From NCBI GenBank assembly GCA_965178525.1, contig CBCXVS010000054.1:1-30482 (forward strand): a DNA stretch of 30,482 nt, read 5' to 3'. Below, in pieces: positions 16,728 through 24,568 of the stretch (its first letter is position 1; each line of letters opens with the position of its first letter). Origin of the DNA: CBCXVS01 sp965178525 (GTDB lineage Bacteria; Tectomicrobia; Entotheonellia; Entotheonellales; Entotheonellaceae). Below the pieces are notes generated by a model, which was not told the DNA's origin, made no database searches, and worked only from the letters and a program-made list of their open reading frames with translations. The translations under genes were made by a program, and so were the position numbers.

Positions 16728-17194
16728 TTATAAAAAGCGTTGTTTGACCCACCCTTGATCAAATGGCGTATAAAATGCCGGCGTAATGTCAATCCGCTGA
16801 AATTTCCATTCGCCCTCAACCCGTCGGTAGGTCTCCTCGTACCGCGCCGCCAGCCAGACCGCTTGGTTGCGATCGGCGCGGGTGCAGGGTTGGAACAAAT
16901 ACCATTGGCCGGTACCGGTGTCGCCCTGCACCTCAATGAGGGGATTCATCACGTGGTGAATGGCAAAGGGCAGGCGCTGCGACGAGCCTTGAAAAAAGGT
17001 CCGAATCGCCTCTCGCCCCTCGCAGCGTCCCAGAATCTCACCGCCATCCCAGACGGCGTCCTCGGTAAACAACGACGCCAACCCATCGGCATCGTAGTTG
17101 TTATCGCAATAGGCGCAGTAGCGGACCTTGAGCTCTTGATCGCCTCAATGTCTTCCAACACCTGAATGCGACGTGCGAGGGTTTCTAGATCCAT
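16728..17194 (-). pseudogene. SnoaL-like / nuclear transport factor 2 family protein, frameshifted
   Basis: Small alpha+beta barrel protein of the SnoaL_4 type, usually about 150 residues; members include cyclases, dehydratases and ring-hydroxylating dioxygenase small subunits. N-terminus MDLETLARRIQVLEDIEAIK starts at 17194. The frame breaks at about 17135: AAG-AG-CTC replaces the expected AAG-GAG-CTC, one base missing. The restored frame gives ELKVRYCAYCDNNYDADGLA, then SLFTEDAVWDGG, GREAIRTFFQGS, FAIHHVMNPLIEV and EGEWKFQRIDITPAFYTPFD. The TEDAVWDG and HHVMNP segments are family hallmarks. As it stands only the C-terminal part could be made from internal starts. Confidence 0.82.
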
Positions 17195-17463
17195 TGCACT
17201 CCCTTTCTTCTCAGGCTTGCCCCGATTGAGTCAAGCGGCTCGGTCTCACGGCCCTGATCCGCCAGATAGGCGCGCAGACCGCTGGTGTTGGGATGAATAC
17301 CCCGAGTGCTATCTTACGTCAGCGCGACGTCAAAGCCAAGCTGTCCGCAAATGGATGCGGCGCGTTGGCGTGTTGACTCCCAACCCGAACTGTGGTGTGA
17401 TACCGTACTAGCAACAACGTCATCCATCCCCATGCAGCTCTTTCACATGACAGAGACATTGCC

Positions 17464-18870
17464 ATGACCGACACCGCTCTGCATTTCAGCACCATCACCG
17501 ACATCGCGGCCCTCATACAGTCGCGTCAGCTCTCCCCCGTTGAAGTGACTCAGGCACTGCTCGATCGGATCGCGCAACTTGACGGCCGTCTCAAAAGCTA
17601 TGCCACCGTCATGGCCGACCAGGCCCTGGCTGCGGCCAGGGCGGCCGAGCAGGAAATCGGCGCCGGCAACTACCGCGGACCGTTGCACGGGGTGCCGGTT
17701 GCCGTCAAAGACCTCTGCTTTACCCAAGGCGTCCGCACCATGGGCGGTTCCAAGGTGCTCGCCAATTATGTGCCCGACGTCGATTCAACGGTGGTGGCGA
17801 GATTCCACGCCGCCGGCGCCATCTTACTAGGGAAACTCAACCTGACGGAAGGGGCCATGGGCGGGTACAACCCGGATTTTGATATTCCCATCAACCCCTG
17901 GCGCGAAGACCGCTGGACCGGGGCGTCATCGAGTGGCTCCGGCGTCGCCACCGCGGCAGGTTTGTGTTTTGGCTCCCTGGGCAGCGATACCGGCGGCTCC
18001 ATCCGCTTCCCGGCCGCGGCCTGCGGCGTCGTGGGGCTGAAGCCGACATGGGGCCGCGTCAGCCGCTATGGCGTCTTGGACCTGGCTGAATCGCTCGATC
18101 ACGTCGGACCCCTAACGCGCAGCACGGCCGATGCGGCCATCGTGCTGCAGGCCATTGGCGGGCATGATCCGCATGATCCCACGTCTCTGCTAGAACCTGT
18201 GCCTGACCTGTGCCAAGATATGACCCTGGGTGTCAAGGGCCTGCGCATTGGATACGACGAGCGCTATGCCACGCACGATGTCGACCCGGAACTCGCCGAG
18301 GCCGTCGTCACCGGGATACGCGTCTTGGAAGATCTCGGAGCCGATAGGGTCGAGGTGAAACTGCCGGATCTCGGCGATTATCTCGCTGCCTGGCCGATCC
18401 TGTGCAGCGCTGAAGCGGTGGCCGCGCATGAGGCCACGTATCCCGCCCGCCGCGATGACTATGGCCCGTGGTTTCGAGGCTGGCTCGATCAGGGCGCCCG
18501 CGTCTCCGGGGCGGCCTATGCCAAGGCGCACGCGCTCCGGGCGGCGTGTAACGGGCGGCTCCGGGCGGTGTGGGAAGAGATTGACGTCCTGGCGTGTCCC
18601 TCTATGCCAACCCCGCCTTTGCCCGTGACGCCGGAGGCGCTCTATGGGCCGATACCGCGTGACGGATTTGATATGGCGCGGCTCCGATTCACAGCGCCCT
18701 ACGATTTCAATGGTGCGCCCACCCTCTCGGTTCCGTGCGGGTTGAACCGTGACGGCCTGCCGTTGAGTCTGCAATTTGTCGGCAAACATCTTGGGGAACC
18801 GTTATTGTGCCGCATTGGCCACGCCTATGAGCAGGCGACAGAGTGGCATACCATGCGGCCACCTGTCTAA
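17464..18870 (+). CDS. Amidase signature family enzyme (GatA-like amidase)
   Basis: 468 residues. Hydrolyses a carboxylic amide through a Ser-cisSer-Lys triad. Visible: Lys82 in GVPVAVKDL; the amidase signature WTGASSSGSGVATAAG, with cis-Ser at about 156; and the nucleophile Ser179 in GSDTGGSIRFPAA; followed by GLKPTWGRVSRYGVLDLAESLDHVGP. The C-terminus ends with the usual PTLSVPCG ... PLSLQFVG block. Length is close to GatA, but no gatB or gatC is near, and the neighbour is a gamma-glutamyltransferase, so a catabolic amidase is more likely than the tRNA amidotransferase. The start at 17464 has no strong ribosome site. The next gene starts 20 bp downstream, so the two form an operon. Confidence 0.92.
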   Translation: MTDTALHFSTITDIAALIQSRQLSPVEVTQALLDRIAQLDGRLKSYATVMADQALAAARAAEQEIGAGNYRGPLHGVPVAVKDLCFTQGVRTMGGSKVLANYVPDVDSTVVARFHAAGAILLGKLNLTEGAMGGYNPDFDIPINPWREDRWTGASSSGSGVATAAGLCFGSLGSDTGGSIRFPAAACGVVGLKPTWGRVSRYGVLDLAESLDHVGPLTRSTADAAIVLQAIGGHDPHDPTSLLEPVPDLCQDMTLGVKGLRIGYDERYATHDVDPELAEAVVTGIRVLEDLGADRVEVKLPDLGDYLAAWPILCSAEAVAAHEATYPARRDDYGPWFRGWLDQGARVSGAAYAKAHALRAACNGRLRAVWEEIDVLACPSMPTPPLPVTPEALYGPIPRDGFDMARLRFTAPYDFNGAPTLSVPCGLNRDGLPLSLQFVGKHLGEPLLCRIGHAYEQATEWHTMRPPV

Positions 18871-18890
18871 TCACCACGCAAGGAGATTGT

Positions 18891-20519
18891 ATGTCCATGC
18901 ATCGTCTATCTCGCCATCTGGTCTACGGCCGCCGCGGCATGATTTGTTCCAACTCGCCGTTGGCCGCCGGCACCGGTCTCAAGGTCTTGCACGACGGCGG
19001 CAATGCCTTCGATGCCGCCCTGGCTGTGGCCGCGGTTGAAACCGTCACGCTCGTACCGATGTGCGGCTTGGGGGGCGATTCGTTCGTGCTCCTGCACGAT
19101 GCCGCAACCGGCCGCATCACGGGCGTGAACAGCAGTGGCGTGGCGGCAACCGACGCTACAGGGGATTCCTACCGGCGTCAAGGCTACCGCACCATGCCGC
19201 TCGCCGGACCGCATGCGGTCTCCGTGCCTGGCGAAGTCGCGGCGTGGGACGTAATCCACCGCCGCTTCTGTACCAGGCCCTTGGCCCAGTTGCTCGATAG
19301 TGCGATTGGCTATGCCGGCGAGGGCTTTCCGGTTCCGCCCGGCATCGGCCGCAATTTCGCCAGTAACGCCGCCAAATTGGTGCAGTTCCCGTCCACTGCC
19401 GCCGTCTTCCTGCGCCAGGATATGCCGCCCAAGGAAGGCGATATGTTGGTCAACGCCGGCCTGGCGCGCTCCTTGCGCCTCGTGGCCGAGGGCGGAGCCG
19501 AGGTGTTTTACCGGGGTGAACTCGCCCGTCAGATGGTCGACGGGCTCGGAGCTGGCGGCGGCGCGTTTACCACCGCGGACTTTGCCGAGCACCAAGCGGA
19601 CGTCTATGAGCCCATTGCCACCGACTATCATGGCTATACCGTCTATCAGACCCGTCCTCCCTCTCAGGGCTTTTTACTTTTGGAGATGTTGAATCTGGTT
19701 GAGGATTTTAACCTGGGCGCCCTTGGGCCGCAGCGTCCTGAGGCGATTCATCTAATGGTCGAAGCGAAGAAAATCGCCTATGCCGACCGCAATCGCGTCG
19801 CCGGCGACCCGCGTGTGATCGATTGGCCTTTGCACGAACTCATCTCCAAAGCCTACGCTGCCGAGCGTCGCGGGGAGATTGACCGGGACCGCGTCAATAA
19901 GGCGCTGACCGCGCTGCAGCCGGCCGAGGTGGATGGCGATACGACGTATTTCTGCGTCGCCGATGGGGCGGGCAACTGCGTTTCGTGGATTCACAGTCTG
20001 TCGCATGCCTTTGGGTCAGGCTACGTCGCCGAGGGGACAGGTGTTGTGTTCAACAACCGAGCCGGCCGGGGGTTTCGGTTGACGCCAGGGCATCCGAATG
20101 AGATCGCCCCTGGGAAACGGGCGATGCATACGCTGAATTGTTACCTGGCCACGCGAGATGGACAGCCGGTCATCATTGGCGGCACGCCAGGCGGGGACTT
20201 CCAGCCCCAGTGTGGCTTGCAAATCCTCACCCGTCTCATCGATTTTGGCATGGACCCGCAAGATGCCGTGGAAGCGCCACGCTGGTGGAGTTTTCCCGGC
20301 ACCGATCCGGCCACGCTCGATCAGGAGATGGAACTCCGGGTGGAAGCCGACATGCCGGAAGCCACCGTACGGGGTCTGGAAGCCCTGGGGCACCGGGTCA
20401 CACGGCGGCAGCCGGGCATCTATGATGGCAAGGTGCAGGTGATCGTCCGCGACCCCGAGCGGGGCGTGTTGATGGGCGCGTCCGACCCCCGCGGGGATGG
20501 ACAGGCGGTGAGCGCCTAA
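18891..20519 (+). CDS. Gamma-glutamyltransferase family protein
   Basis: 542 residues. N-terminal nucleophile hydrolase that self-cleaves and transfers or hydrolyses gamma-glutamyl groups. Start ATG at 18891 is set by AAGGAG 6 bp upstream. N-terminus RRGMICSNSPLAAGTGLKVL with GGNAFDAALA (family hallmark), then MCGLGGDSFVLLHD and GPHAVSVPGEVAAWD. The autoprocessing and catalytic Thr is Thr351 in DGDTTYFCVADGAGNCVSWI. The usual GSPGG oxyanion segment appears as GGTPGGD, a change also seen in GGT-like acylases and not only in true glutathione GGTs. No clear signal peptide, so probably cytoplasmic, which also argues against periplasmic glutathione turnover. Operon partner of the amidase. Confidence 0.92.
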   Translation: MSMHRLSRHLVYGRRGMICSNSPLAAGTGLKVLHDGGNAFDAALAVAAVETVTLVPMCGLGGDSFVLLHDAATGRITGVNSSGVAATDATGDSYRRQGYRTMPLAGPHAVSVPGEVAAWDVIHRRFCTRPLAQLLDSAIGYAGEGFPVPPGIGRNFASNAAKLVQFPSTAAVFLRQDMPPKEGDMLVNAGLARSLRLVAEGGAEVFYRGELARQMVDGLGAGGGAFTTADFAEHQADVYEPIATDYHGYTVYQTRPPSQGFLLLEMLNLVEDFNLGALGPQRPEAIHLMVEAKKIAYADRNRVAGDPRVIDWPLHELISKAYAAERRGEIDRDRVNKALTALQPAEVDGDTTYFCVADGAGNCVSWIHSLSHAFGSGYVAEGTGVVFNNRAGRGFRLTPGHPNEIAPGKRAMHTLNCYLATRDGQPVIIGGTPGGDFQPQCGLQILTRLIDFGMDPQDAVEAPRWWSFPGTDPATLDQEMELRVEADMPEATVRGLEALGHRVTRRQPGIYDGKVQVIVRDPERGVLMGASDPRGDGQAVSA

Positions 20520-20559
20520 CGTTCCCGCCCTCTGTTCGGCACTGAGCACGTGTGTCACG

Positions 20560-21585
20560 TCATGGGACGATACCTTCCGCTCCGGTGAACACCCGGTCGC
20601 CTGGGTTGACAACGAGTCCTACTGCCTCACAGTTCCACGTGTCACCGGTGGCTGGGAAGCTGATGAGGTGTCCCGTGCTCAGGTTCCAGCAGATGACGCT
20701 TTCAGAATTGAGCCTTGTGACCGAGCCACCGACGGAAGCATGGGGAAGGAGGGATGCAACGATCGTCGCGAAAACGGCTTGCAAATCGCCCACTCCGAGC
20801 TGGCACAGGTAATGGTCTCTGTCCGTGTTCTCAACCTGACAGTTGGCATCGGCATCGGAGGGTTGCGAGGCGATGGCGGCCAGCAGCTCGGCCGCTGGCC
20901 GGTCGACCCAAGGTCCTTGCTCCCCCAGAGCTAGACACCGTTGGCCTGTCAGATCATAGCCGATGGTGAAGAGTTCGAAATCCGTCTCATCGTTGCCGGG
21001 AGTTCCCAACAGATTCTTGGCCCGCTCTGCCTGTAGGAAGGCTTCATTACACGGCCCGCCCTGAATTATCTCGGCAGGGGGCAAAAGTAATTCAGTGGCC
21101 GCACCGTCACTCAGCAGGATAATCACTTTTTTTGCCTCAGGGCGCCCAAAGGCTTGCAGGTGATCCGCCGCCGCTCTGAGTGGCGTCGCCAGATCCGTCA
21201 GTTGAGGTCCAATCGTCAAGCTTTCGATAGCCACTATCACCTCATCGTAGCTGCTGGGAGAGGGATCTCGCAGGGGAACCCGTATAGCATCCGCCGTTGG
21301 CACGCCACCCGGTTGACACTCCGTTATGTTGTTACAATGCGGAAAGACTCCAAGCGCGACACGATGAAATTCCGGCTGGAATAGTTCCGCCTCCGGCCTT
21401 AAGACAAACGTCGCAGCCGCTTGGGCATTCCGAAACTTGGCGCCCGCCATACTCCTGGAACGGTCAAGGAGCAGGACGACGTCTAACACAGGCGTCGGAG
21501 GATGCGCCTGTACATCCGTTAGCCCGAAGATCCCGAGGAGCAGGACGCCCCACCCAAGTCGCCTCATACAACACTGCTGACTCAT
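20560..21585 (-). CDS. Secreted von Willebrand factor type A domain protein
   Basis: 341 residues. Start ATG at 21585 is supported by AAGGAGAACGAG. Signal peptide about 1-27 (WGVLLLGIFGLTDVQA). The vWA domain starts right after it: LDVVLLLDRSRSM carries the metal-ion-dependent adhesion site DxSxS at 41-45; TDLATPLRAAADHL supplies the conserved Thr; KKVIILLSDGAATE supplies the later Asp. The C-terminal third (about residues 230-341) has several Cys (NCQVENTDRDHYLC, VICWN, NCEAVG) that suggest disulfides in an extracytoplasmic domain. Likely a periplasmic or surface protein-binding module; partner unknown. It converges with the gamma-glutamyltransferase gene, with about 40 bp between. Confidence 0.82.
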   Translation of the reverse strand: MSQQCCMRRLGWGVLLLGIFGLTDVQAHPPTPVLDVVLLLDRSRSMAGAKFRNAQAAATFVLRPEAELFQPEFHRVALGVFPHCNNITECQPGGVPTADAIRVPLRDPSPSSYDEVIVAIESLTIGPQLTDLATPLRAAADHLQAFGRPEAKKVIILLSDGAATELLLPPAEIIQGGPCNEAFLQAERAKNLLGTPGNDETDFELFTIGYDLTGQRCLALGEQGPWVDRPAAELLAAIASQPSDADANCQVENTDRDHYLCQLGVGDLQAVFATIVASLLPHASVGGSVTRLNSESVICWNLSTGHLISFPATGDTWNCEAVGLVVNPGDRVFTGAEGIVP

Positions 21586-21614
21586 CTCGTTCTCCTTCGC
21601 GCTTTATCCTTGAA

Positions 21615-21696
21615 GTTTCTCGCCGTGACCTTAGGCTGGCTTCTTCGGTTGCGGTCTTTGTCAAGATAATCTACCACACGCGCCGAGGAGAAACTT
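21615..21696. repeat. Inverted repeat AAGTTTCTC / GAGAAACTT
   Basis: 9-bp perfect arms at 21615-21623 and 21688-21696, 64 bp apart, in the divergent gap between the vWA gene and the NHL gene. Both arms are flanked by CTTGAAG-type bases. May be a binding-site pair or chance. Confidence 0.2.
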
Positions 21697-21837
21697 GAAG
21701 AAAAGGTGGGGATTACATGGTTTTTTCATGGGGATCTATCGCTCGTGATACGTGCATGCCAACACATGGCTGTGCTATGATGCCTCCCCCATGTTCGTCG
21801 TTTACATCCGGACTTCGTGCAGCGGCAAAGCTCTAGG

Positions 21838-21867
21838 ACACCAGGACGCAAAGAGGCCAAGGAGGGC
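21838..21867 (+). repeat. Degenerate ACGCAAAG-type intergenic repeat, copy 1
   Basis: ACACCAGGACGCAAAGAGG followed by CCAAGGAGGGC resembles the common intergenic repeats built from AGGACGCNAAGG units. The copy provides the GGAGG Shine-Dalgarno of the NHL gene at 21876. A related copy in reverse orientation is at 24188-24211. Confidence 0.35.
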
Positions 21868-21875
21868 ATTTTCTC

Positions 21876-22754
21876 ATGGCAACCGTAGGCACGGGTACAT
21901 ACACTTACACGTTAATCGAAGACTGGGCCAAGCTCCCAGCGGGGGAAACCTTCGCCATGGTAAGCGCCGTGGCCACGGACTCCCAAGACAGAGTCTACGC
22001 CTTTCAACGCAAAGACCCGCCGATCGTGATCTTCGACCGAGACGGCGCCTACCTTAGCTCCTGGGGCAATGGGGGGTTCCTCTTCGCCCACGGCATCTCG
22101 ATTCACAACGACATCGTCTATCTCACGGACCGCGACAGCTCGGTGTGCCTCATGTACACCCTGGATGGCAAGCCCATACAGATGTTGGGCCGCCACGGCG
22201 AGCACTCGGACACCGGGTGTGAGGTGCCCGGCGACTTGGTTCCCAGGGCGGCAGGCCCCTTCAACTACCCCACGGAACTCGTCCCCGGTCCCACCGGGGA
22301 CTTATTTGTCTCCGACGGGTATCGCAACGCCCGGGTGCACCGCTTTTCGCCCGCTGGCGATCTGAAATTCTCCTGGGGTGAGCCTGGAAAAACCGCCCCC
22401 AGCCATTTTCACCTGCCCCACAGTTTGCTGGTGCATGAGGGGCGCGTCTATGTGTGTGACCGGGAGAACCATCGCCTGCAGATCTTCTCCATGGAGGGCG
22501 ATTACATTACCATGTGGACCGACATCCAGCGGCCCATGGACATCTCCGTGGACACGAACGGCGTCTTGTACGTCAGCGAGGGCAGCGTCGAGGGCTCGTC
22601 AGCCCGCATCAGTGTGCTGACGAAGGAAGGCGCGGTGCTGGCCCGCTTTGATTGCCGGGGTCCCGGTCATGGGAGCTGGGTCGATTCCCACGGCGACATC
22701 TATCTCGGGCTGAACAATCCCGGCGGGGTGGACAAGTACGTGCGCCAGGTCTAG
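21876..22754 (+). CDS. NHL-repeat beta-propeller protein
   Basis: 292 residues made of repeated NHL-type blades: VATDSQDRVYAFQRKDPPIV, FDRDGAYLSSWG, LFVSDGYRNARVHRFSPAGD, VYVCDRENHRLQIFSMEGDY and LYVSEGSVEG, each with the [V/L]Y(V/A)(S/C)D...(R/N)...F...G pattern. The blades are like those of peptidyl-alpha-hydroxyglycine lyase and other six-bladed propellers; catalytic identity cannot be assigned. No signal peptide is seen. The GGAGG Shine-Dalgarno is 10 bp upstream and lies in an intergenic repeat. The next gene, an amidohydrolase, begins 62 bp downstream on the same strand, so they probably act together in a catabolic route. Confidence 0.82.
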   Translation: MATVGTGTYTYTLIEDWAKLPAGETFAMVSAVATDSQDRVYAFQRKDPPIVIFDRDGAYLSSWGNGGFLFAHGISIHNDIVYLTDRDSSVCLMYTLDGKPIQMLGRHGEHSDTGCEVPGDLVPRAAGPFNYPTELVPGPTGDLFVSDGYRNARVHRFSPAGDLKFSWGEPGKTAPSHFHLPHSLLVHEGRVYVCDRENHRLQIFSMEGDYITMWTDIQRPMDISVDTNGVLYVSEGSVEGSSARISVLTKEGAVLARFDCRGPGHGSWVDSHGDIYLGLNNPGGVDKYVRQV

Positions 22755-22816
22755 GGAGGAACCGCGTCAGCCGCACAGAAACATGCCAACAAGGCTCAAA
22801 GCACAGAGGGAGAGGG

Positions 22817-24139
22817 ATGGAATTCAATATTTTTGACCATTTCAAGGGCATCGACAAGATTCCGAAAGATCCCAAAAATCCTTACGAACAAGGGGCATCC
22901 TACTTTACCACCGGCCATCTGGGCGACCGCATTCAGGCCCACCTGGACGACTATGCCGCCAAGGCCAAACTGTCCCGCCGCCATTTCATGCAAACGGCGA
23001 GCGGCTTCGCAGGCGCGATGCTGGCCATGAACCAGATCACCGGCATGCGGTTCTTCGACGTGGAAAAGGCCGAAGCCTACGATGCGGCCGCAGCGGTTGA
23101 AAAGGTCGTGCTGCAAAAGGGCAAGACCGGGCATGTGGTCGATATGCACACCCACATCTGCTGGCGCAAGGACGGCTACATTCCCGGCGTCAACACCTCC
23201 GAAAAGGGCATGTGGTTCGTTCGCCTGCTCGACGATCTCGGCAAAGCCATGGGCATGCCCAACGGCACCAAAGACATGACGGTGGAGAATTTTGGGAAGA
23301 TGATTCTGGATGACAGTGACACCTCCGTCGCGGTCTTCAACCCCTTTGGTTTTCGCGAGGATTATGGCGGCAAGGACATGGTCCCGATTGAGGAACAGGC
23401 CGAGGTGCGGAAGCAGTGGCCGGAGCGGACGATTATGCTGGGTGGCGGGCTCACCCCCAATCAGGGCTTGGAGGAGACCCTCGAACGGCTCCACATGTTT
23501 GTGGAGGATTACAAGATCTCCGGGCTCAAGCTCTACACCTTTGATTCGACGCCGAAGCGGGGCTGGTGGTTCGATGATGTGAAGCTCGCCTATCCGCTGT
23601 GGGAGGCGTGCCGCAAGCTCGGCATCAAAAATATCGGCTGCCACAAAGGCATCCCTTTTGGCCAATTCATGGCGCGGTATGCGCACGCCGAGGACTTCGA
23701 TGCCGTGGCGGATGATTTCCTCGATATGAACTGGATCGCCTTCCATTCCGCCTGGCCCTACCACAAGGAACTCGCGGCACTCAAAGGCTTCAAGCCGCAG
23801 CGCAAGAACATCTACTCGGAACTCGGCTCCACCTTCGCCGCCACGGTGACGAACCGGCCGCTGGAGTGCGCGCACATCCTGGGCACCCTACTGCGGGATC
23901 TGGGCACGGATTACGTCCTGTGGGGGACGGATTCGCTGCTGTGGGGCAATCCGCAATGGCAGATCGAGGCGTTCAGGAAGTTCCGGATTCCGGATGAACT
24001 GGTGGAGGGATACGGATATCCGCAACTCACCGACGAGGTGAAACAAAAAGTCCTGGGGACCAATGCCGCCCGTCTCTGGGGACTCAAGACCGCCTCGGCC
24101 ACCGAGTCTGAGGCGCCGCCGCGGGTGGTGCCGGTATAA
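22817..24139 (+). CDS. Amidohydrolase family protein with twin-arginine motif
   Basis: 440 residues, amidohydrolase-related TIM barrel (PF04909-like). Metal-binding His111-x-His113 in VVDMHTHICWRKDG opens the barrel; later parts include GLKLYTFDSTPKRGWWFDD, NIGCHKGIPFG (metal His), WIAFHSAWPYHKELAAL and DYVLWGTDSLLWGNPQWQIE (C-terminal metal Asp in GTDS). Start ATG at 22817 with GGGAGAGGG before it. A twin-arginine motif SRRHFMQ followed by a hydrophobic stretch (ASGFAGAMLAM) sits at residues 53-71, not at the N-terminus; about 50 polar residues precede it. This may be a Tat signal with a long n-region, so the enzyme could be exported with its metal loaded. Probably in an operon with the NHL protein. 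Confidence 0.88.
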   Translation: MEFNIFDHFKGIDKIPKDPKNPYEQGASYFTTGHLGDRIQAHLDDYAAKAKLSRRHFMQTASGFAGAMLAMNQITGMRFFDVEKAEAYDAAAAVEKVVLQKGKTGHVVDMHTHICWRKDGYIPGVNTSEKGMWFVRLLDDLGKAMGMPNGTKDMTVENFGKMILDDSDTSVAVFNPFGFREDYGGKDMVPIEEQAEVRKQWPERTIMLGGGLTPNQGLEETLERLHMFVEDYKISGLKLYTFDSTPKRGWWFDDVKLAYPLWEACRKLGIKNIGCHKGIPFGQFMARYAHAEDFDAVADDFLDMNWIAFHSAWPYHKELAALKGFKPQRKNIYSELGSTFAATVTNRPLECAHILGTLLRDLGTDYVLWGTDSLLWGNPQWQIEAFRKFRIPDELVEGYGYPQLTDEVKQKVLGTNAARLWGLKTASATESEAPPRVVPV

Positions 24140-24187
24140 GCGCGTGGTGCGAGGGACGCAACGGTCACGAGAGACCCTGAACGTGTT

Positions 24188-24211
24188 CCCTTCGCGCCCC
24201 TTCGCGTCCTT
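24188..24211 (-). repeat. Degenerate ACGCGAAGG-type intergenic repeat, copy 2
   Basis: On the minus strand AAGGACGCGAAGGGGCGCG contains two AGG-CGCGAAGGG units. Related to copy 1 at 21838. It lies just beyond the remnant at 24255-24549, where homology to the lost protein ends. Confidence 0.35.
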
Positions 24212-24254
24212 AGCGGATCCCTTTTTCATCCTTTCCGGGCGTCGGGCGCCGCGA

Positions 24255-24549
24255 GGAGAGACCACGGGAGCGCCGTCTTCGCTGTGAGAATACCAGGCAC
24301 ATTCCGGGCACGCACAGATACCGACCATGTCGCCACCCAGATCGTAAGCCAGGGCTTTGACGGCATCCGCGTTGGCATCGGGATCAGTTGGTGCCCGGCG
24401 TCGTCTCGGCCGCAACCGGACCGTCTTGGTACGGCACCATGTTGCCGATCAGGTTGCGGCCGGGCCATTGGGGACGGCATGCGGGCCAGCCGTTCGAGCG
24501 CATAGCTGCCCAGATGGGGCGGGCGCTGCTGGTGAGAGAACAGGCGCAT
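24255..24549 (-). pseudogene. Decayed N-terminal fragment of a reductive dehalogenase/QueG-like Fe-S protein
   Basis: Three frames read in order make one protein start: MRLFSHQQRPPHLGSYALER from 24549, then after a one-base shift near 24450 NLIGNMVPYQDGPVAAETTP, then after a second one-base shift near 24390 DPDANADAVKALAYDLGGDM and VGICACPECAWYSHSEDG. The MRLFSxxxRPxHLGxYxxERLAR start and the KAL.Y.LG.DMVGIC segment resemble the N-terminal domain of 4Fe-4S proteins related to reductive dehalogenases. Only about 95 residues remain; the corrinoid and cluster domains are absent. It lies 20 bp after the cofH stop on the same strand, so it was probably the next operon gene. Family naming is from memory of related sequences and is tentative. 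Confidence 0.45.
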
Positions 24550-24568
24550 GGCCTCTCCTGATCAACTC

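Noticed and set aside
17195..17463. Extra gene between the SnoaL-like gene and the amidase
   Set aside because: A short minus-strand frame (HPNTSGLRAYLADQG) looks protein-like but has a stop just upstream and no start; too little to call.
21820..21870. A second GEMM riboswitch, because of GGACGCAAAG
   Set aside because: The GGCAAACC half, the GNRA-closed stem and the 3' arm are missing; the motif fits a degenerate intergenic repeat.
22796..23875. 359-codon minus-strand frame over the Tat amidohydrolase
   Set aside because: Antisense shadow; the opposite strand has metal-site motifs and normal family length.
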